This document shows, one piece after another, positions 42,493 through 52,437 of a stretch of DNA of 64,000 bases. Position 1 is the stretch's first letter, and every line of letters starts with the position of its first letter. Position numbers and translations under genes: made by a program. Under the pieces are notes generated by a model. That model saw nothing but the letters and a program-made list of their open reading frames with translations. It had not been told where the DNA came from and ran no database searches. This DNA is from Halobacteriovoraceae bacterium (GTDB lineage: Bacteria; Bdellovibrionota; Bacteriovoracia; Bacteriovoracales; Bacteriovoracaceae), in contig JACKAK010000004.1 in assembly GCA_020635115.1 (NCBI GenBank), forward strand, positions 248,001 to 312,000. The letters run 5' to 3'.

Positions 42493-43983
42493 ATGAATAT
42501 TAGATCTCAAATCTCAATGGTGTTTCATCTAGACAAGTGTATTGGATGCCATACCTGTTCCATTGCTTGTAAGAACCTTTGGACTGATAGGAAAGGTGCA
42601 GAATACATGTGGTGGAACAATGTCGAGACCAAGCCTGGGACAGGCTATCCTCACAAGTGGGAAAATCAGGATGATTACAAAGGCGGTTGGGTTAAGAAGG
42701 GTAAAAAAGTGGACCTTCGAGGAGCTGGAAAATTCAGATCCTTGAAAAATGTATTTCACAATCCTAATCAACCGACTCTTGATGATTATTATGAGCCTTG
42801 GACATATAGCTATTCTGACTTGATTGATTCTCCGGAGGGTAATGATCAACCTACGGCCAGACCAGTATCTTTAATTACTGGAGAGAAAATGGAAGTCAAA
42901 TCAGGTCCGAATTGGGATGATGATCTTGGTGGTTCTGAAATATATGCTAAAAACGATCCCAACTTTGAAGTTCTAAACAAACAAGAGCAGGAGGACCTAT
43001 TTAAGTTAGAGAAACTTGTAATGATGTACCTTCCTCGAATATGCAATCACTGTTTAAATCCGGCCTGTCTCGCAGCTTGTCCATCTGGTGCTATTTATAA
43101 AAGAGGGGAAGATGGAGTTGTTTTAATAAATCAAGAAAAGTGCCGTGCATGGAGAATGTGCGTAACGGCCTGTCCTTATAAAAAGTCTTATTACAACTGG
43201 AGCACAGGTAAATCAGAAAAATGTATTCTTTGCTATCCAAGAATAGAAGCTGGAGAAGTTCCAGCTTGTATGCATTCTTGTGTTGGGAGAATTCGCTATT
43301 TAGGTGTTCTTCTCTATGATGCGGACAAATTAGAAAAAGTTGTTCACATGGATGAAGATAAGCTTATTGACGGACAATTAGATGCCATCGTTGACCCTTT
43401 TGACCCTAAAAATATTCAAGAGGCCCGAGCAAATGGTGTTAGTGATGCGATGATCGAAGCGGCACAGAAATCCCCCATTTATAAATGGGTGAAAGAATGG
43501 GGAATGGCCTTACCTCTTCATGCTGAATATAGAACTTTGCCTATGCTTTTTTATGTTCCACCTCTTCTACCAGTAATGGGTAATGTGAGTGAGAATATCT
43601 ATAACCAGGAAAAGCAAACGTACTTCACTAGCATTGATGACTGCCGCTTACCTGTTAAATACTTAGCAAATCTCTTTTCTGCCGGCGATGAAGGTAGAGT
43701 ACGTCAGGTTCTTAAAAAATTAATGGCCGTTAGAATTCACCGTCGTGGTGTAACAGTTAAGGATGTCCAAGAAGAGCATGTAAAAGGATGTCTTCAGGAA
43801 TCAGGAATGTCTGATGAAATGGCTGAGGCCATCTATAAGCTTTCCTCTTTATGCACCTTTGAAGAACGTTTTGTCATTCCAGCAAGTCATAAAGAAGAGG
43901 CAATTGAAATGACGAAAATGGTTTTAGATCATAAGGGTGAAACAGGCTTTGGCTTCAAGGACAAGCCTGAAAGGATTTTATAG
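42493..43983 (+). CDS. narH: respiratory nitrate reductase iron-sulfur subunit
   Basis: NarH carries electrons from NarI to NarG. Four cluster sites are visible: CIGCHTCSIACK at residues 16-26, CNHCLNPACLAACPSGA near 180, CRAWRMCVTACPY with the Trp that marks the 3Fe-4S site of NarH, and CILCYPRIEAGEVPACMHSC. Length 496 is normal. It follows narG by 22 bases with an AAGGAAGAG ribosome site. Confidence 0.97.
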   Translation: MNIRSQISMVFHLDKCIGCHTCSIACKNLWTDRKGAEYMWWNNVETKPGTGYPHKWENQDDYKGGWVKKGKKVDLRGAGKFRSLKNVFHNPNQPTLDDYYEPWTYSYSDLIDSPEGNDQPTARPVSLITGEKMEVKSGPNWDDDLGGSEIYAKNDPNFEVLNKQEQEDLFKLEKLVMMYLPRICNHCLNPACLAACPSGAIYKRGEDGVVLINQEKCRAWRMCVTACPYKKSYYNWSTGKSEKCILCYPRIEAGEVPACMHSCVGRIRYLGVLLYDADKLEKVVHMDEDKLIDGQLDAIVDPFDPKNIQEARANGVSDAMIEAAQKSPIYKWVKEWGMALPLHAEYRTLPMLFYVPPLLPVMGNVSENIYNQEKQTYFTSIDDCRLPVKYLANLFSAGDEGRVRQVLKKLMAVRIHRRGVTVKDVQEEHVKGCLQESGMSDEMAEAIYKLSSLCTFEERFVIPASHKEEAIEMTKMVLDHKGETGFGFKDKPERIL

Positions 43984-43995
43984 TAGGAGCTGTTT

Positions 43996-44550
43996 ATGGA
44001 GAAATATGAGCTTCTGGCGAAGCTAATCAATTATCCTGGTAGTGAGTTTTTGGAAGAGGCTAAAATGGCAAGGGCCCACCTTGATAAGGCTTATCCCGCA
44101 ACGACTGAGCTTATGGAAAACTATATTTCAGCGATAAAAGAAATCAGCTTAGACAAGATACAAGAAAGTTATACAACCACTTTTGATCTTCAACAAATGT
44201 GTTCCCTCGATGTTGGATATGTCATGTTTGGAGAGGATTATAAGAGAGGGGAGTTTTTAGTAAACGTTCAAAGACTTTGTAAAGAACATCAAGTTGATGT
44301 GAAAAGTGAACTGCCCGATCATTTGCCAAACATGCTGGTTCTGTTGCCGAGATTGCCAGAGGAAGAACGAAAGGAAGTAGCTCAGAAGATACTTATTCCC
44401 GCTCTTGAAAAGATGGTAAGCACCCTCAACCAAGGGGATGCAAACAAGAACTTTTTTGTCCTGCCATTGCAGGTGATAGAAAAAATATTAAATACAGACT
44501 TTGAAATAAAGAAGAGAAGAAAAGCCCTTTATGGAGGCCCAAGATGTTAA
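43996..44550 (+). CDS. narJ: nitrate reductase assembly chaperone
   Basis: NarJ (TorD-like family) holds NarGH during cofactor insertion and is not part of the final enzyme. The 184-residue helical protein has YELLAKLINYPGSEFLEEA at the start and FDLQQMCSLDVGYVMFGEDYKRGEFLV, close to the family's conserved core. It overlaps narI by seven bases. Confidence 0.93.
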   Translation: MEKYELLAKLINYPGSEFLEEAKMARAHLDKAYPATTELMENYISAIKEISLDKIQESYTTTFDLQQMCSLDVGYVMFGEDYKRGEFLVNVQRLCKEHQVDVKSELPDHLPNMLVLLPRLPEEERKEVAQKILIPALEKMVSTLNQGDANKNFFVLPLQVIEKILNTDFEIKKRRKALYGGPRC

Positions 44551-45248
44551 TCAAAAGCTTAAACCAATTTTTATTTGTAATATTTCCTTATATTGCAGTG
44601 GTCTTAATGTTGGTTGTGTCTTTATATCGCTATTTTAACAATAGTTATAAATTCTCTTCCCTTTCTTCTGAGTTTTTGGAAGCCGACAAGCTCTTCTGGG
44701 GTTCTGTTCCATGGCACTATGGAATTTTAACTGTGCTGGGTGGACATGTTTTGGCCTTTCTTTTTCCAAAAGAATTTATAGCATTTGGCTCTGTTCCTAT
44801 ACGTCTGTTAATTTTGGAGGTTACGGCCTTAATTTTTGGACTACTTGCTCTTTTCGGGCTTGTTATGTTGATTCATAGACGCTTGACCCATCCAAGAATC
44901 AAGGTCGTTACAAGCAAGATGGACTTATTGGTTTTATTTTTTCTATTGGTTCAAACAGGATCTGGTGTAGGTACAGCTGTATCATACAGATGGGGAAGCA
45001 TTTGGTATGCACACTCAATGGTTCCCTACTTGAAGTCATTACTTTGCTTCAAGCCTGACTTACTCTATTTGGCTTCAATGCCTTGGCTCGTAAAAGTCCA
45101 TGTCGTAAATGCCTTTTTGATAATAGCATTTCTCCCCTTTACGAGACTTGTACACTTTTTAGTATTGCCGGTTCCCTATATTTGGCGTGCTTGGCAAGTG
45201 GTAATTTGGAATTATGATCGTAAAAAAATTAGGAAAACTGATAGGTAA
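44544..45248 (+). CDS. narI: respiratory nitrate reductase cytochrome b subunit
   Basis: NarI oxidises quinol and holds two haems b. The 234-residue protein has five membrane segments. The paired His ligands are in PWHYGILTVLGGHVLAF and KVHVVNAFLIIAFLPFTRLVHFLVLP, matching the four haem ligands of E. coli NarI. The start overlaps narJ. Six bases after it, the ACIII genes begin, so it is likely one transcript. Confidence 0.95.
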   Translation: MLIKSLNQFLFVIFPYIAVVLMLVVSLYRYFNNSYKFSSLSSEFLEADKLFWGSVPWHYGILTVLGGHVLAFLFPKEFIAFGSVPIRLLILEVTALIFGLLALFGLVMLIHRRLTHPRIKVVTSKMDLLVLFFLLVQTGSGVGTAVSYRWGSIWYAHSMVPYLKSLLCFKPDLLYLASMPWLVKVHVVNAFLIIAFLPFTRLVHFLVLPVPYIWRAWQVVIWNYDRKKIRKTDR

Positions 45249-45254
45249 AATCTG

Positions 45255-45803
45255 ATGAAAAACAAGTTTATCGTTTTATTGGGAATAGTTGTTTTTATTG
45301 GAATTGGCTATCTCATCACTAAAGAAATGCAGGAAGTTAGCTTTAACGTTAAGTATGAGCCACAGCAACCGATTAACTTTTCTCATAAGATTCATGCTGG
45401 GGAAAATAAAATTCAATGTATTTATTGTCATTTCGCTGCGGAGAAAGGACGACATGCGGGAATTCCGCCTGTTCAGTTATGTTTGAATTGTCATTCGAAA
45501 GTAAAAATGGATTCACCGGAAATTAAAAAACTCAAAACATCTTTGGACACGGGAAAAACTATTGAATGGAAAAAGGTTCATCACTTTCCAGACTTTGCCT
45601 ATTTTAATCACAGCCAACATGTGAAGGTTGGAAAAATAAGTTGTCAAGAATGTCATGGTCCAGTTGAAACAATGACACGAATGAGACAAGAAAAAATGTT
45701 AAATATGGGTTGGTGTCTTAACTGTCACCGACAAAAAGGAATTGCCCCTCCTGAAGATCATAAAAGTAGGGCCGGGGGCGACTGTGCCCGCTGTCATTAT
45801 TAG
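45255..45803 (+). CDS. actA: Alternative Complex III subunit A, pentahaem cytochrome c
   Basis: ActA is the multihaem periplasmic subunit of ACIII, a quinol:cytochrome c oxidoreductase. The 182-residue protein has one N-terminal membrane helix and five CxxCH motifs: CIYCH, CLNCH, CQECH, CLNCH and CARCH. The length and haem number match known ActA. It begins the act run right after narI, six bases from its stop. Confidence 0.94.
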   Translation: MKNKFIVLLGIVVFIGIGYLITKEMQEVSFNVKYEPQQPINFSHKIHAGENKIQCIYCHFAAEKGRHAGIPPVQLCLNCHSKVKMDSPEIKKLKTSLDTGKTIEWKKVHHFPDFAYFNHSQHVKVGKISCQECHGPVETMTRMRQEKMLNMGWCLNCHRQKGIAPPEDHKSRAGGDCARCHY

Positions 45804-45829
45804 AATTTTGGTGGTGGTAAGGATATAAG

Positions 45830-48727
45830 ATGACAAAAAAAATTGAATATTGGCAAGACATTGAAAATAAAACATTAGATCCCGAAGTTCTAAAATCAGA
45901 ATTTGCCGATGGGGAGCTAAGTTTTGATATTGGAAGCGTTAAAAAAAGTAGGCGAAGCTTTTTAAAGACAATGGGTTTCTCCTTTTCAGCGATGCCCCTT
46001 CTTTCTTCTTGCTTAAGAATCCCTGTTAAAAAGGCCATGCCGTATATTTTTAAAAGTGAGCAGGTTGTTCCCGGTGTAGCTAATTGGTATGCCACGAGTA
46101 TTGATCCATCATTTGGCGCATCACTACTAGTTAAAACTCGTGAGGGGCGGCCAATAAAGATTGAGGGGAATCCTTTATCTCTGGTGACTCGAGGGGGAAC
46201 AATGGCCTCTGATCAAGCATCAGTTTTATCACTTTATGACTCTCATAGATATAAAGGACCAAAAATAAAAGGTGTTAATACTCAATGGCTACAAATTGAC
46301 GAAGAAGTTAAAGAAAAATTGAAATTACTTATTGATGAGGGCAAAGAAATTCATCTAATTACTGGACCAATCAGTTCCCCGTCTACAATTAGAGTAATAA
46401 AAAAACTCAAAAAAAAATATCCAACTTTAAAGCACCTAGTATATGAACCAGCTGGTGCCGAATCCATTTTACAAGCAAATAGAGACTGCTTTGGAATTTC
46501 ATCATATCCACAATTCTTAATAGAAAATACAAAATTAATTGTAAGTTTTTCTGCTGATTTTCTGGGGACATGGATATCTCCAGTTGAATTTACAAAGCAA
46601 TACAGTGCTAGTCGAGACCTGTTAAAAAATAAAACCATGTCTAGGCACATACATTTTGAATCAATGATGACTTTAACTGGTTCTAATGCTGATGAGAGGT
46701 ATACTGTCTCTCCATATGAGGAGCATGCTTTTATCATTAATTTATTAGCATATCTTCAGAAAAAAGGAGGAGACCAGTACCTTCCACAAGGAGAAAAGTT
46801 ACCTCCAACTAATAGATTAGCAGTGGCAAAAATCGGAGATGAGCTGTGGAATAATAAAGGACAATCTCTCGTGCTTGCCGGTAGTTCTAATAAAAATTGC
46901 CAAATTATGGTTAATGCCATCAATGAAATATTAGAAAATTATGGAAAAACTTTAATTTTAAAAGAGAGGCCTCATTTTCTAGGTCCAGATCTTAATGAAA
47001 TTGAAAAATATTTTTCATCCAATATTAGTAATCATGGAGTCATTTTTTGGGATGTAAATCCCGTTTACGACTATCAAAACGCAGATCTTGTAGCTAATTA
47101 TATTAAACGCAGCTCTGTTAGCGTTTCTTTATCTACAAAACCTGATGAGACAAGTGAAGTTTGTAGCTATGTCATGCCTGCAAATCATTATTTGGAGGCA
47201 TGGAATGATTATATTAATTCTAATGATCAATTATTAATTGCCCAACCTGTGATTCAACCTCTATTTTCAACTCGTACAGCTCAAGAGACTTTACTTGTGC
47301 TCGCAGACGAAAAAGCTGATTATTATGACTTTATTAAAAATACTGCTAAGTCCGAATTCAAAAATAAGCAAAGCAAATATCTTACGTTTACAGATTTCTG
47401 GAACCATACAGTTCATGATGGAGTTGTAAAACTTGGTTTGAAAAATATTAGAGCGAGTAAATTGGACAAAAAAGCGGTGATCATGGCATTTGCTAAAAGT
47501 AAGTCTGAAAAAGATAGCAATAAAACCATACTGATCACGTATAAAAGTATTCCTATGGGTACAGGGAGACAGTCAAATAACCCCTGGCTACATGAACTGC
47601 CAGATCCTGTAACAAAGGCCACATGGGGCAACTATTTTCTTATCAGTAAAAAGAAAGCCGATTCTTTAGGTTTAAAAACAGGCTCTGTTATTAAAGTGAG
47701 TTCAAAAAAACACGCGCTTGAACTACCAGTGGTTGTACAACCAGGAATGAGCGAAAATACACTGTCTCTAGCATTGGGATATGGTCGCAAGATATCAGGC
47801 AAGGTTGGAAAAAATCTTGGGGGAAATGCTTTCCCGTTTGGAGCAATGAGTGAAGTCAACATAGCTCCGACAGGTAAGATTAAGATGCTCCCCTTGACTC
47901 AAACCCACCATTCTATGGAGGGACGTGATATTGTTAGAGAGACTACACTTTCTGAATGGAAACTTAATCCAAAAAGTGGAAATAAAGAGTCTATAAAATT
48001 GATCTCCATGTGGCCTAAGCATGATAAAACTGGAGAGCAATGGGCAATGGCCATTGATTTGAATAAGTGTACTGGTTGTTCTGGTTGTGTGATTTCCTGT
48101 AATGCTGAAAACAATGTCCCTGTAGTCGGTCCAGAAGAAGTAAAAAATCGTAGGGAAATGCACTGGCTTAGAATTGATCGCTATTACAAAGGAAGTGATG
48201 AAAACCCAGAGGTGGTTCATCAACCTGTTATGTGTCAGCACTGTGATAATGCTCCTTGTGAAACTGTTTGTCCGGTATTAGCAACTGTTCAAAGCTCTGA
48301 TGGTCTCAATCAACAAGTTTATAACCGATGCGTTGGAACCAGGTACTGTGCAAATAACTGTCCTTATAAAGTTAGAAGGTTCAATTGGTTTGATTATCCC
48401 CACAATGATCAATATGAAAACATGGTCCTTAACCCAGATATTACCGTTCGCTCTCGGGGCGTTATGGAAAAATGTTCTATGTGTATACAGAGAATTCAAG
48501 AAGGTCGATTAGATGCCAAGAAAAAGGGAGAGGAACTTAAAGATGGTGCGGTAAAACTCGCATGTCAACAAAGTTGTCCTGGAGATGCTATTGTATTTGG
48601 AAATCTTAACGATCCAAATAGTAATATTTCAAAACTTTTAAATAATGCACGAAATTATAAAATTCTTGAAGAGCTAAATGTTCAGCCTAGAGTAAGTTAT
48701 CTTACGAAGGTAAGGAATAAAGGATAG
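45830..48727 (+). CDS. actB: Alternative Complex III subunit B, molybdopterin-oxidoreductase-like iron-sulfur protein
   Basis: The 965-residue protein starts with a Tat-like signal (SRRSFLKTMGFSFSAM) followed by a possible lipid-anchor Cys. About 700 residues of a molybdopterin-oxidoreductase-like domain follow, which in ACIII lacks the Mo cofactor. A C-terminal ferredoxin-like domain has cluster Cys in CTGCSGCVISCNAENNVP, CQHCDNAPCETVCPV, CVGTRYCANNCPYK and CSMCIQR. The fused B1-B2 form is normal for ACIII. It moves electrons between quinol and the haem subunits. Confidence 0.93.
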   Translation: MTKKIEYWQDIENKTLDPEVLKSEFADGELSFDIGSVKKSRRSFLKTMGFSFSAMPLLSSCLRIPVKKAMPYIFKSEQVVPGVANWYATSIDPSFGASLLVKTREGRPIKIEGNPLSLVTRGGTMASDQASVLSLYDSHRYKGPKIKGVNTQWLQIDEEVKEKLKLLIDEGKEIHLITGPISSPSTIRVIKKLKKKYPTLKHLVYEPAGAESILQANRDCFGISSYPQFLIENTKLIVSFSADFLGTWISPVEFTKQYSASRDLLKNKTMSRHIHFESMMTLTGSNADERYTVSPYEEHAFIINLLAYLQKKGGDQYLPQGEKLPPTNRLAVAKIGDELWNNKGQSLVLAGSSNKNCQIMVNAINEILENYGKTLILKERPHFLGPDLNEIEKYFSSNISNHGVIFWDVNPVYDYQNADLVANYIKRSSVSVSLSTKPDETSEVCSYVMPANHYLEAWNDYINSNDQLLIAQPVIQPLFSTRTAQETLLVLADEKADYYDFIKNTAKSEFKNKQSKYLTFTDFWNHTVHDGVVKLGLKNIRASKLDKKAVIMAFAKSKSEKDSNKTILITYKSIPMGTGRQSNNPWLHELPDPVTKATWGNYFLISKKKADSLGLKTGSVIKVSSKKHALELPVVVQPGMSENTLSLALGYGRKISGKVGKNLGGNAFPFGAMSEVNIAPTGKIKMLPLTQTHHSMEGRDIVRETTLSEWKLNPKSGNKESIKLISMWPKHDKTGEQWAMAIDLNKCTGCSGCVISCNAENNVPVVGPEEVKNRREMHWLRIDRYYKGSDENPEVVHQPVMCQHCDNAPCETVCPVLATVQSSDGLNQQVYNRCVGTRYCANNCPYKVRRFNWFDYPHNDQYENMVLNPDITVRSRGVMEKCSMCIQRIQEGRLDAKKKGEELKDGAVKLACQQSCPGDAIVFGNLNDPNSNISKLLNNARNYKILEELNVQPRVSYLTKVRNKG

Positions 48728-48730
48728 AAT

Positions 48731-50104
48731 ATGTCTGATGCACATACATCCAGATTGAGAACTCCTTTAATAAGCAAATTTAAAGCTTATAAGGACATAA
48801 CTGATGAAATACTTAATCCTATTGAAGGTAAACCTACATCTCTTTGGTACGCCGGTTTTGCGCTTTCATCCACAGCTCTTTTAGTTGGTATCATAACTGT
48901 TGCCTATCAAATTTTAACCGGGATCGGTACTTGGGGACTCAATAAGACTGTTGGATGGGGATGGGATATTACCAATTTTGTTTTTTGGGTTGGTATTGGT
49001 CATGCTGGAACATTGATCTCTGCAATTTTGCTATTGTTTCGGCAAAAATGGAGAACTTCTATTAACAGATCAGCTGAGGCCATGACTATCTTTGCGGTTA
49101 TGTGTGCAGGGATTTTCCCAGTAATTCATATGGGGCGTCCTTGGCTGGCCCACTGGGTTTTTCCTTATCCCAATGTTCGGGAAATTTGGGTAAATTTTCG
49201 TTCTCCCTTACTGTGGGATGTATTCGCCATTAGTACCTATTTCACTGTATCAGCAGTGTTCTGGTATATCGGTTTAATTCCAGACCTAGCATCCATGAGA
49301 GACCGTGCCACAGGATTTAAGCACAAAATTTATAGTTTTTTTAGTTGGGGATGGAATGGTTCAAATCGGAGCTGGCATCGTTATGAAATACTTTGTTTAA
49401 TACTTGCTGGACTAGCAGCTCCTTTGGTTGTTTCAGTCCATACTATAGTTTCTTTTGACTTCGCCACTTCTGTAATACCTGGATGGCACACAACAATATT
49501 TCCACCATATTTTGTCACCGGCGCTGTCTTTTCTGGTTTCGCAATGGTTTTAACATTATTAATTATTGCAAGAAAGGTCATGAATTTTGAAAACTACATA
49601 ACGGTTGGGCACATTGAGGCCATGTGCAAAGTCATCATCCTAACTGGAATGATTGTAGGTTTAGCTTATAGTACAGAGTTTTTTATTGCATGGTATAGCG
49701 GTAACCCATACGAGAAGTATGTATTTATGAACAGGGCCTTAGGACCGTATTCTTGGGCCTACTGGACTATGGTTTCTTGTAATGTCATATCTCCTCATTT
49801 TCTTTGGTTCAAAAAAATAAGAACTAATATGGCGCTTGTTTTTATTATTTCAATTATTATCAATATTGGAATGTGGTTTGAAAGATTTGTCATTATCGTA
49901 ACTTCTCTTCATCGAGACTTTTTACCATCAAGTTGGGCGATGTACTCACCAACACATATAGAAATTCTTACTTTTATAGGCAGTTTCGGTCTCTTTTTTA
50001 CCTGCTTCTTACTTTTTGTAAGATTTTTGCCTGCTATCAATGTGGCGGAAGTAAAGACTGTACTAAAATTTGCTCGTAAAAATGAAGTGAAGGAGAAGCT
50101 ATGA
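48731..50104 (+). CDS. actC: Alternative Complex III subunit C, NrfD-like quinol-binding membrane protein
   Basis: The 457-residue protein has about ten membrane helices and the NrfD/PsrC pattern (WGINITNFVFWVGIGHAGTLISAIL-like near residue 75, MGRPWLAHWVFPYPN, SFDFATSVIPGWHTTIFPPYFVTGAVFSG). In ACIII it binds quinol. It lies three bases after actB and overlaps actD by four. Confidence 0.94.
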   Translation: MSDAHTSRLRTPLISKFKAYKDITDEILNPIEGKPTSLWYAGFALSSTALLVGIITVAYQILTGIGTWGLNKTVGWGWDITNFVFWVGIGHAGTLISAILLLFRQKWRTSINRSAEAMTIFAVMCAGIFPVIHMGRPWLAHWVFPYPNVREIWVNFRSPLLWDVFAISTYFTVSAVFWYIGLIPDLASMRDRATGFKHKIYSFFSWGWNGSNRSWHRYEILCLILAGLAAPLVVSVHTIVSFDFATSVIPGWHTTIFPPYFVTGAVFSGFAMVLTLLIIARKVMNFENYITVGHIEAMCKVIILTGMIVGLAYSTEFFIAWYSGNPYEKYVFMNRALGPYSWAYWTMVSCNVISPHFLWFKKIRTNMALVFIISIIINIGMWFERFVIIVTSLHRDFLPSSWAMYSPTHIEILTFIGSFGLFFTCFLLFVRFLPAINVAEVKTVLKFARKNEVKEKL

Positions 50105-50634
50105 GTGATTTAGAAAAAAGCTTACTCTTTGGTGTATTTCATGACGAAGAACAAATGATGAGTGCAACAAAAGAATTTAAAGATAGGAATATTCCCATTT
50201 ATGATGTTTATACACCTTTTCCTGTTCATGGTCTTGATGATTTAATGGGAATTAAAAGATCGAGGCTTCCGATTGTTTGCTTTGTCGCGGGTGGAGTTGG
50301 CTTAATAATTGCTATCTATTTTCAACTCTGGACTTCTGCTCATAGCTGGCCTTTAAATGTGGGAGGAAAGCCCTTTAACTCGTTCGTTGCATTTATACCA
50401 GTCGCTTTTGAGATAACAGTATTAATGGGGGCTTTAACTACAGTGGCAGCCTTTTTTATTGCTTGCAGATATTATCCAGGTAAAAAAACAGATCAACCAC
50501 ATGTTCGAGTTACCAGCGATTCTTTTGTAATTGCAATCGAATGTGGAAATGCGGCCATTAATACACACTTAGTCCGCAATGTTTTTAGAAAATATGGAGT
50601 AAAGGAAATTTCAAAACGGGGGGTGGTTCAATGA
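50101..50634 (+). CDS. actD: Alternative Complex III subunit D (DUF3341)
   Basis: The 177-residue protein has the DUF3341 layout: a cytoplasmic domain (LFGVFHDEEQMMSATKEFKDR, then PFPVHGLDDLMGIKRSRLP) with two membrane helices and a soluble C-terminus. In ACIII it caps the membrane part. Four-base overlaps with both neighbours (actC and actE) show tight translational coupling. Confidence 0.93.
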   Translation: MSDLEKSLLFGVFHDEEQMMSATKEFKDRNIPIYDVYTPFPVHGLDDLMGIKRSRLPIVCFVAGGVGLIIAIYFQLWTSAHSWPLNVGGKPFNSFVAFIPVAFEITVLMGALTTVAAFFIACRYYPGKKTDQPHVRVTSDSFVIAIECGNAAINTHLVRNVFRKYGVKEISKRGVVQ

Positions 50635-51197
50635 GAATTAATACATTCATTCTAACAATAATCTTCCCCGCAATATTAACGATAATCTCAGGATGCAGTA
50701 AAAATCCTAATGAAACGGGAGTTGAAATCTTTCCAGATATGGTTCACTCAGTAGCATTCGAAGCATACAGTGAAAATTCGAATACAAAAGATGGAAAGAC
50801 AATGCTTTTACCCCCCAGAGGTACTATCGCACGGGGGAAATTACCCTTTCCTTATGGAAAAGGAGAGTCTGAGGCAAAGCGAGCGGGGGTAGAGCTTGTG
50901 AATCCATATATAAAGTCTGAAGAAAGATTAAATAGAGGAAAAGAAGTTTACGATAACTTTTGTCTTGTTTGTCATGGAAGTAAAGGAAAGGGCGACGGCC
51001 CCATTATTCCTAAGTTTCCAAATCCTCCATCCCTCACGGGGAGAAGAATTAGAAAATATAAGGATGGAAGATTATTTCACATAATTTCGCGAGGCTCGGG
51101 GGATATGCCAAGTCATGCTGAGCAGATTAGTGAAGAAGATAGATGGAATTTAATTCAGTACGTTAGGTTTATACAAGAGACCTATAGTAGAAAATAG
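50631..51197 (+). CDS. actE: Alternative Complex III subunit E, monohaem cytochrome c lipoprotein
   Basis: The 188-residue protein has a signal with a lipobox-like ISGC (Cys near 22), a linker, and one haem-c site YDNFCLVCHGSKGKGDGP with a later Met ligand region (GSGDMPSHA). In ACIII this subunit receives electrons and passes them to a soluble cytochrome c. It starts in the end of actD. Confidence 0.92.
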   Translation: MRINTFILTIIFPAILTIISGCSKNPNETGVEIFPDMVHSVAFEAYSENSNTKDGKTMLLPPRGTIARGKLPFPYGKGESEAKRAGVELVNPYIKSEERLNRGKEVYDNFCLVCHGSKGKGDGPIIPKFPNPPSLTGRRIRKYKDGRLFHIISRGSGDMPSHAEQISEEDRWNLIQYVRFIQETYSRK

Positions 51198-51205
51198 AGG
51201 AAGCT

Positions 51206-52408
51206 ATGGAGCTAACTACAAAAATAAAAAGTAGTACTAAAAAGTTTGACTTCAAGATAGACACCAAACGAATGTTAATCTCAGGCATTCTCATGGGGAT
51301 AGGATGTTTCGTCTGGGGCTATCTAGATTCACCTGAAAGGGCCTGGATAAACTATTTGATTAATATGAATTACTTCATTTCTCTTGCGCTAGGTGGAACA
51401 GTTATTGTCGGAATTTCAGCTGTTACCAAGGCAAGTTGGACTACACCCTTTAAAAGGATTCCTGAATCTCTATCCAGTTTTCTTCCCGCTGGATTGGTTC
51501 TCTTTTTGGGATTGTTTTTCGGTGTTCACACCATATATGAGTGGAGTCATTCAAACATTGTTGCGAACGATCCCATTTTACTTGGCAAATCTTCATATCT
51601 GAACATTCCATGGTTCATGATTAGGGGGGGCGTTTTTTTAATATTGTGGATTGCTCTAAGCAAAAGATTAGTAGGTCTATCTCGAAAACAAGATAAAGCA
51701 ATAGATGATTCTTTAAGCGGGAAGATGACTTTTTGGAGTGTTATTTTTTTGATCTTTTTTGGTCTTAGTTATTCATTTGCAAGTTTTGACTGGTTAATGT
51801 CACTTAAACCCCATTGGTTTAGTACAATTTTTGCCGTCTATAATTTTTCAGGATTATTTGTAAACGCTCTTTGTGTTGTTACATTGATGCTGATTTGGCT
51901 ACAAAAGAAAGGTTATTTTCAAGATGTAAATGAGAATCACTATCACGACCTCGGTAAGTTGATTTTTGGATTTAGCACTTTTTGGGCCTATATTTGGCTG
52001 TCTCAATATCTTTTGATCTGGTACTCCAATATTCCTGAAGAAACAATCTATTTTGATGCCAGAGTTCATCATACTTGGGATTGGCTGTTTTACTTTAATT
52101 TAGGTGTGAATTGGGTCATCCCATTTTTTGCCTTAATGCCAAGAAGCTCAAAAAGAAATAACTTTATCTTGTATCGTATATGTATTTTATTAATTGTAGG
52201 TCGCTGGTTAGATCTATACTTGATGGCCGCACCAGATGTTTACCATCATGCAAAAATAGCAAATCCTCAAATTGGTTTAATTGAAATTGGCATTGCACTT
52301 GGTTTTGCAAGCCTATTTATATTTATTATAGGTAGCACTGTTACTAAAAATAACCTTACAGCGGATAACGATCCTTATTTAGAAGAAGGTAGAAATTTGC
52401 ATCAATAG
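51206..52408 (+). CDS. actF: Alternative Complex III subunit F, polytopic membrane protein
   Basis: The 400-residue protein has about ten membrane helices and the ActF signature TFWSVIFLIFFGLSYSFASFDWLMSLKPHWFST, then FWAYIWLSQYLLIWYSNIPEE. It is related to ActC and may help form a proton path. It completes the six-subunit ACIII. No cytochrome oxidase genes follow, although these often adjoin act genes elsewhere. Confidence 0.94.
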   Translation: MELTTKIKSSTKKFDFKIDTKRMLISGILMGIGCFVWGYLDSPERAWINYLINMNYFISLALGGTVIVGISAVTKASWTTPFKRIPESLSSFLPAGLVLFLGLFFGVHTIYEWSHSNIVANDPILLGKSSYLNIPWFMIRGGVFLILWIALSKRLVGLSRKQDKAIDDSLSGKMTFWSVIFLIFFGLSYSFASFDWLMSLKPHWFSTIFAVYNFSGLFVNALCVVTLMLIWLQKKGYFQDVNENHYHDLGKLIFGFSTFWAYIWLSQYLLIWYSNIPEETIYFDARVHHTWDWLFYFNLGVNWVIPFFALMPRSSKRNNFILYRICILLIVGRWLDLYLMAAPDVYHHAKIANPQIGLIEIGIALGFASLFIFIIGSTVTKNNLTADNDPYLEEGRNLHQ

Positions 52409-52437
52409 TAAAAGGAAGATTCCTTTAAAGGAAAAAA

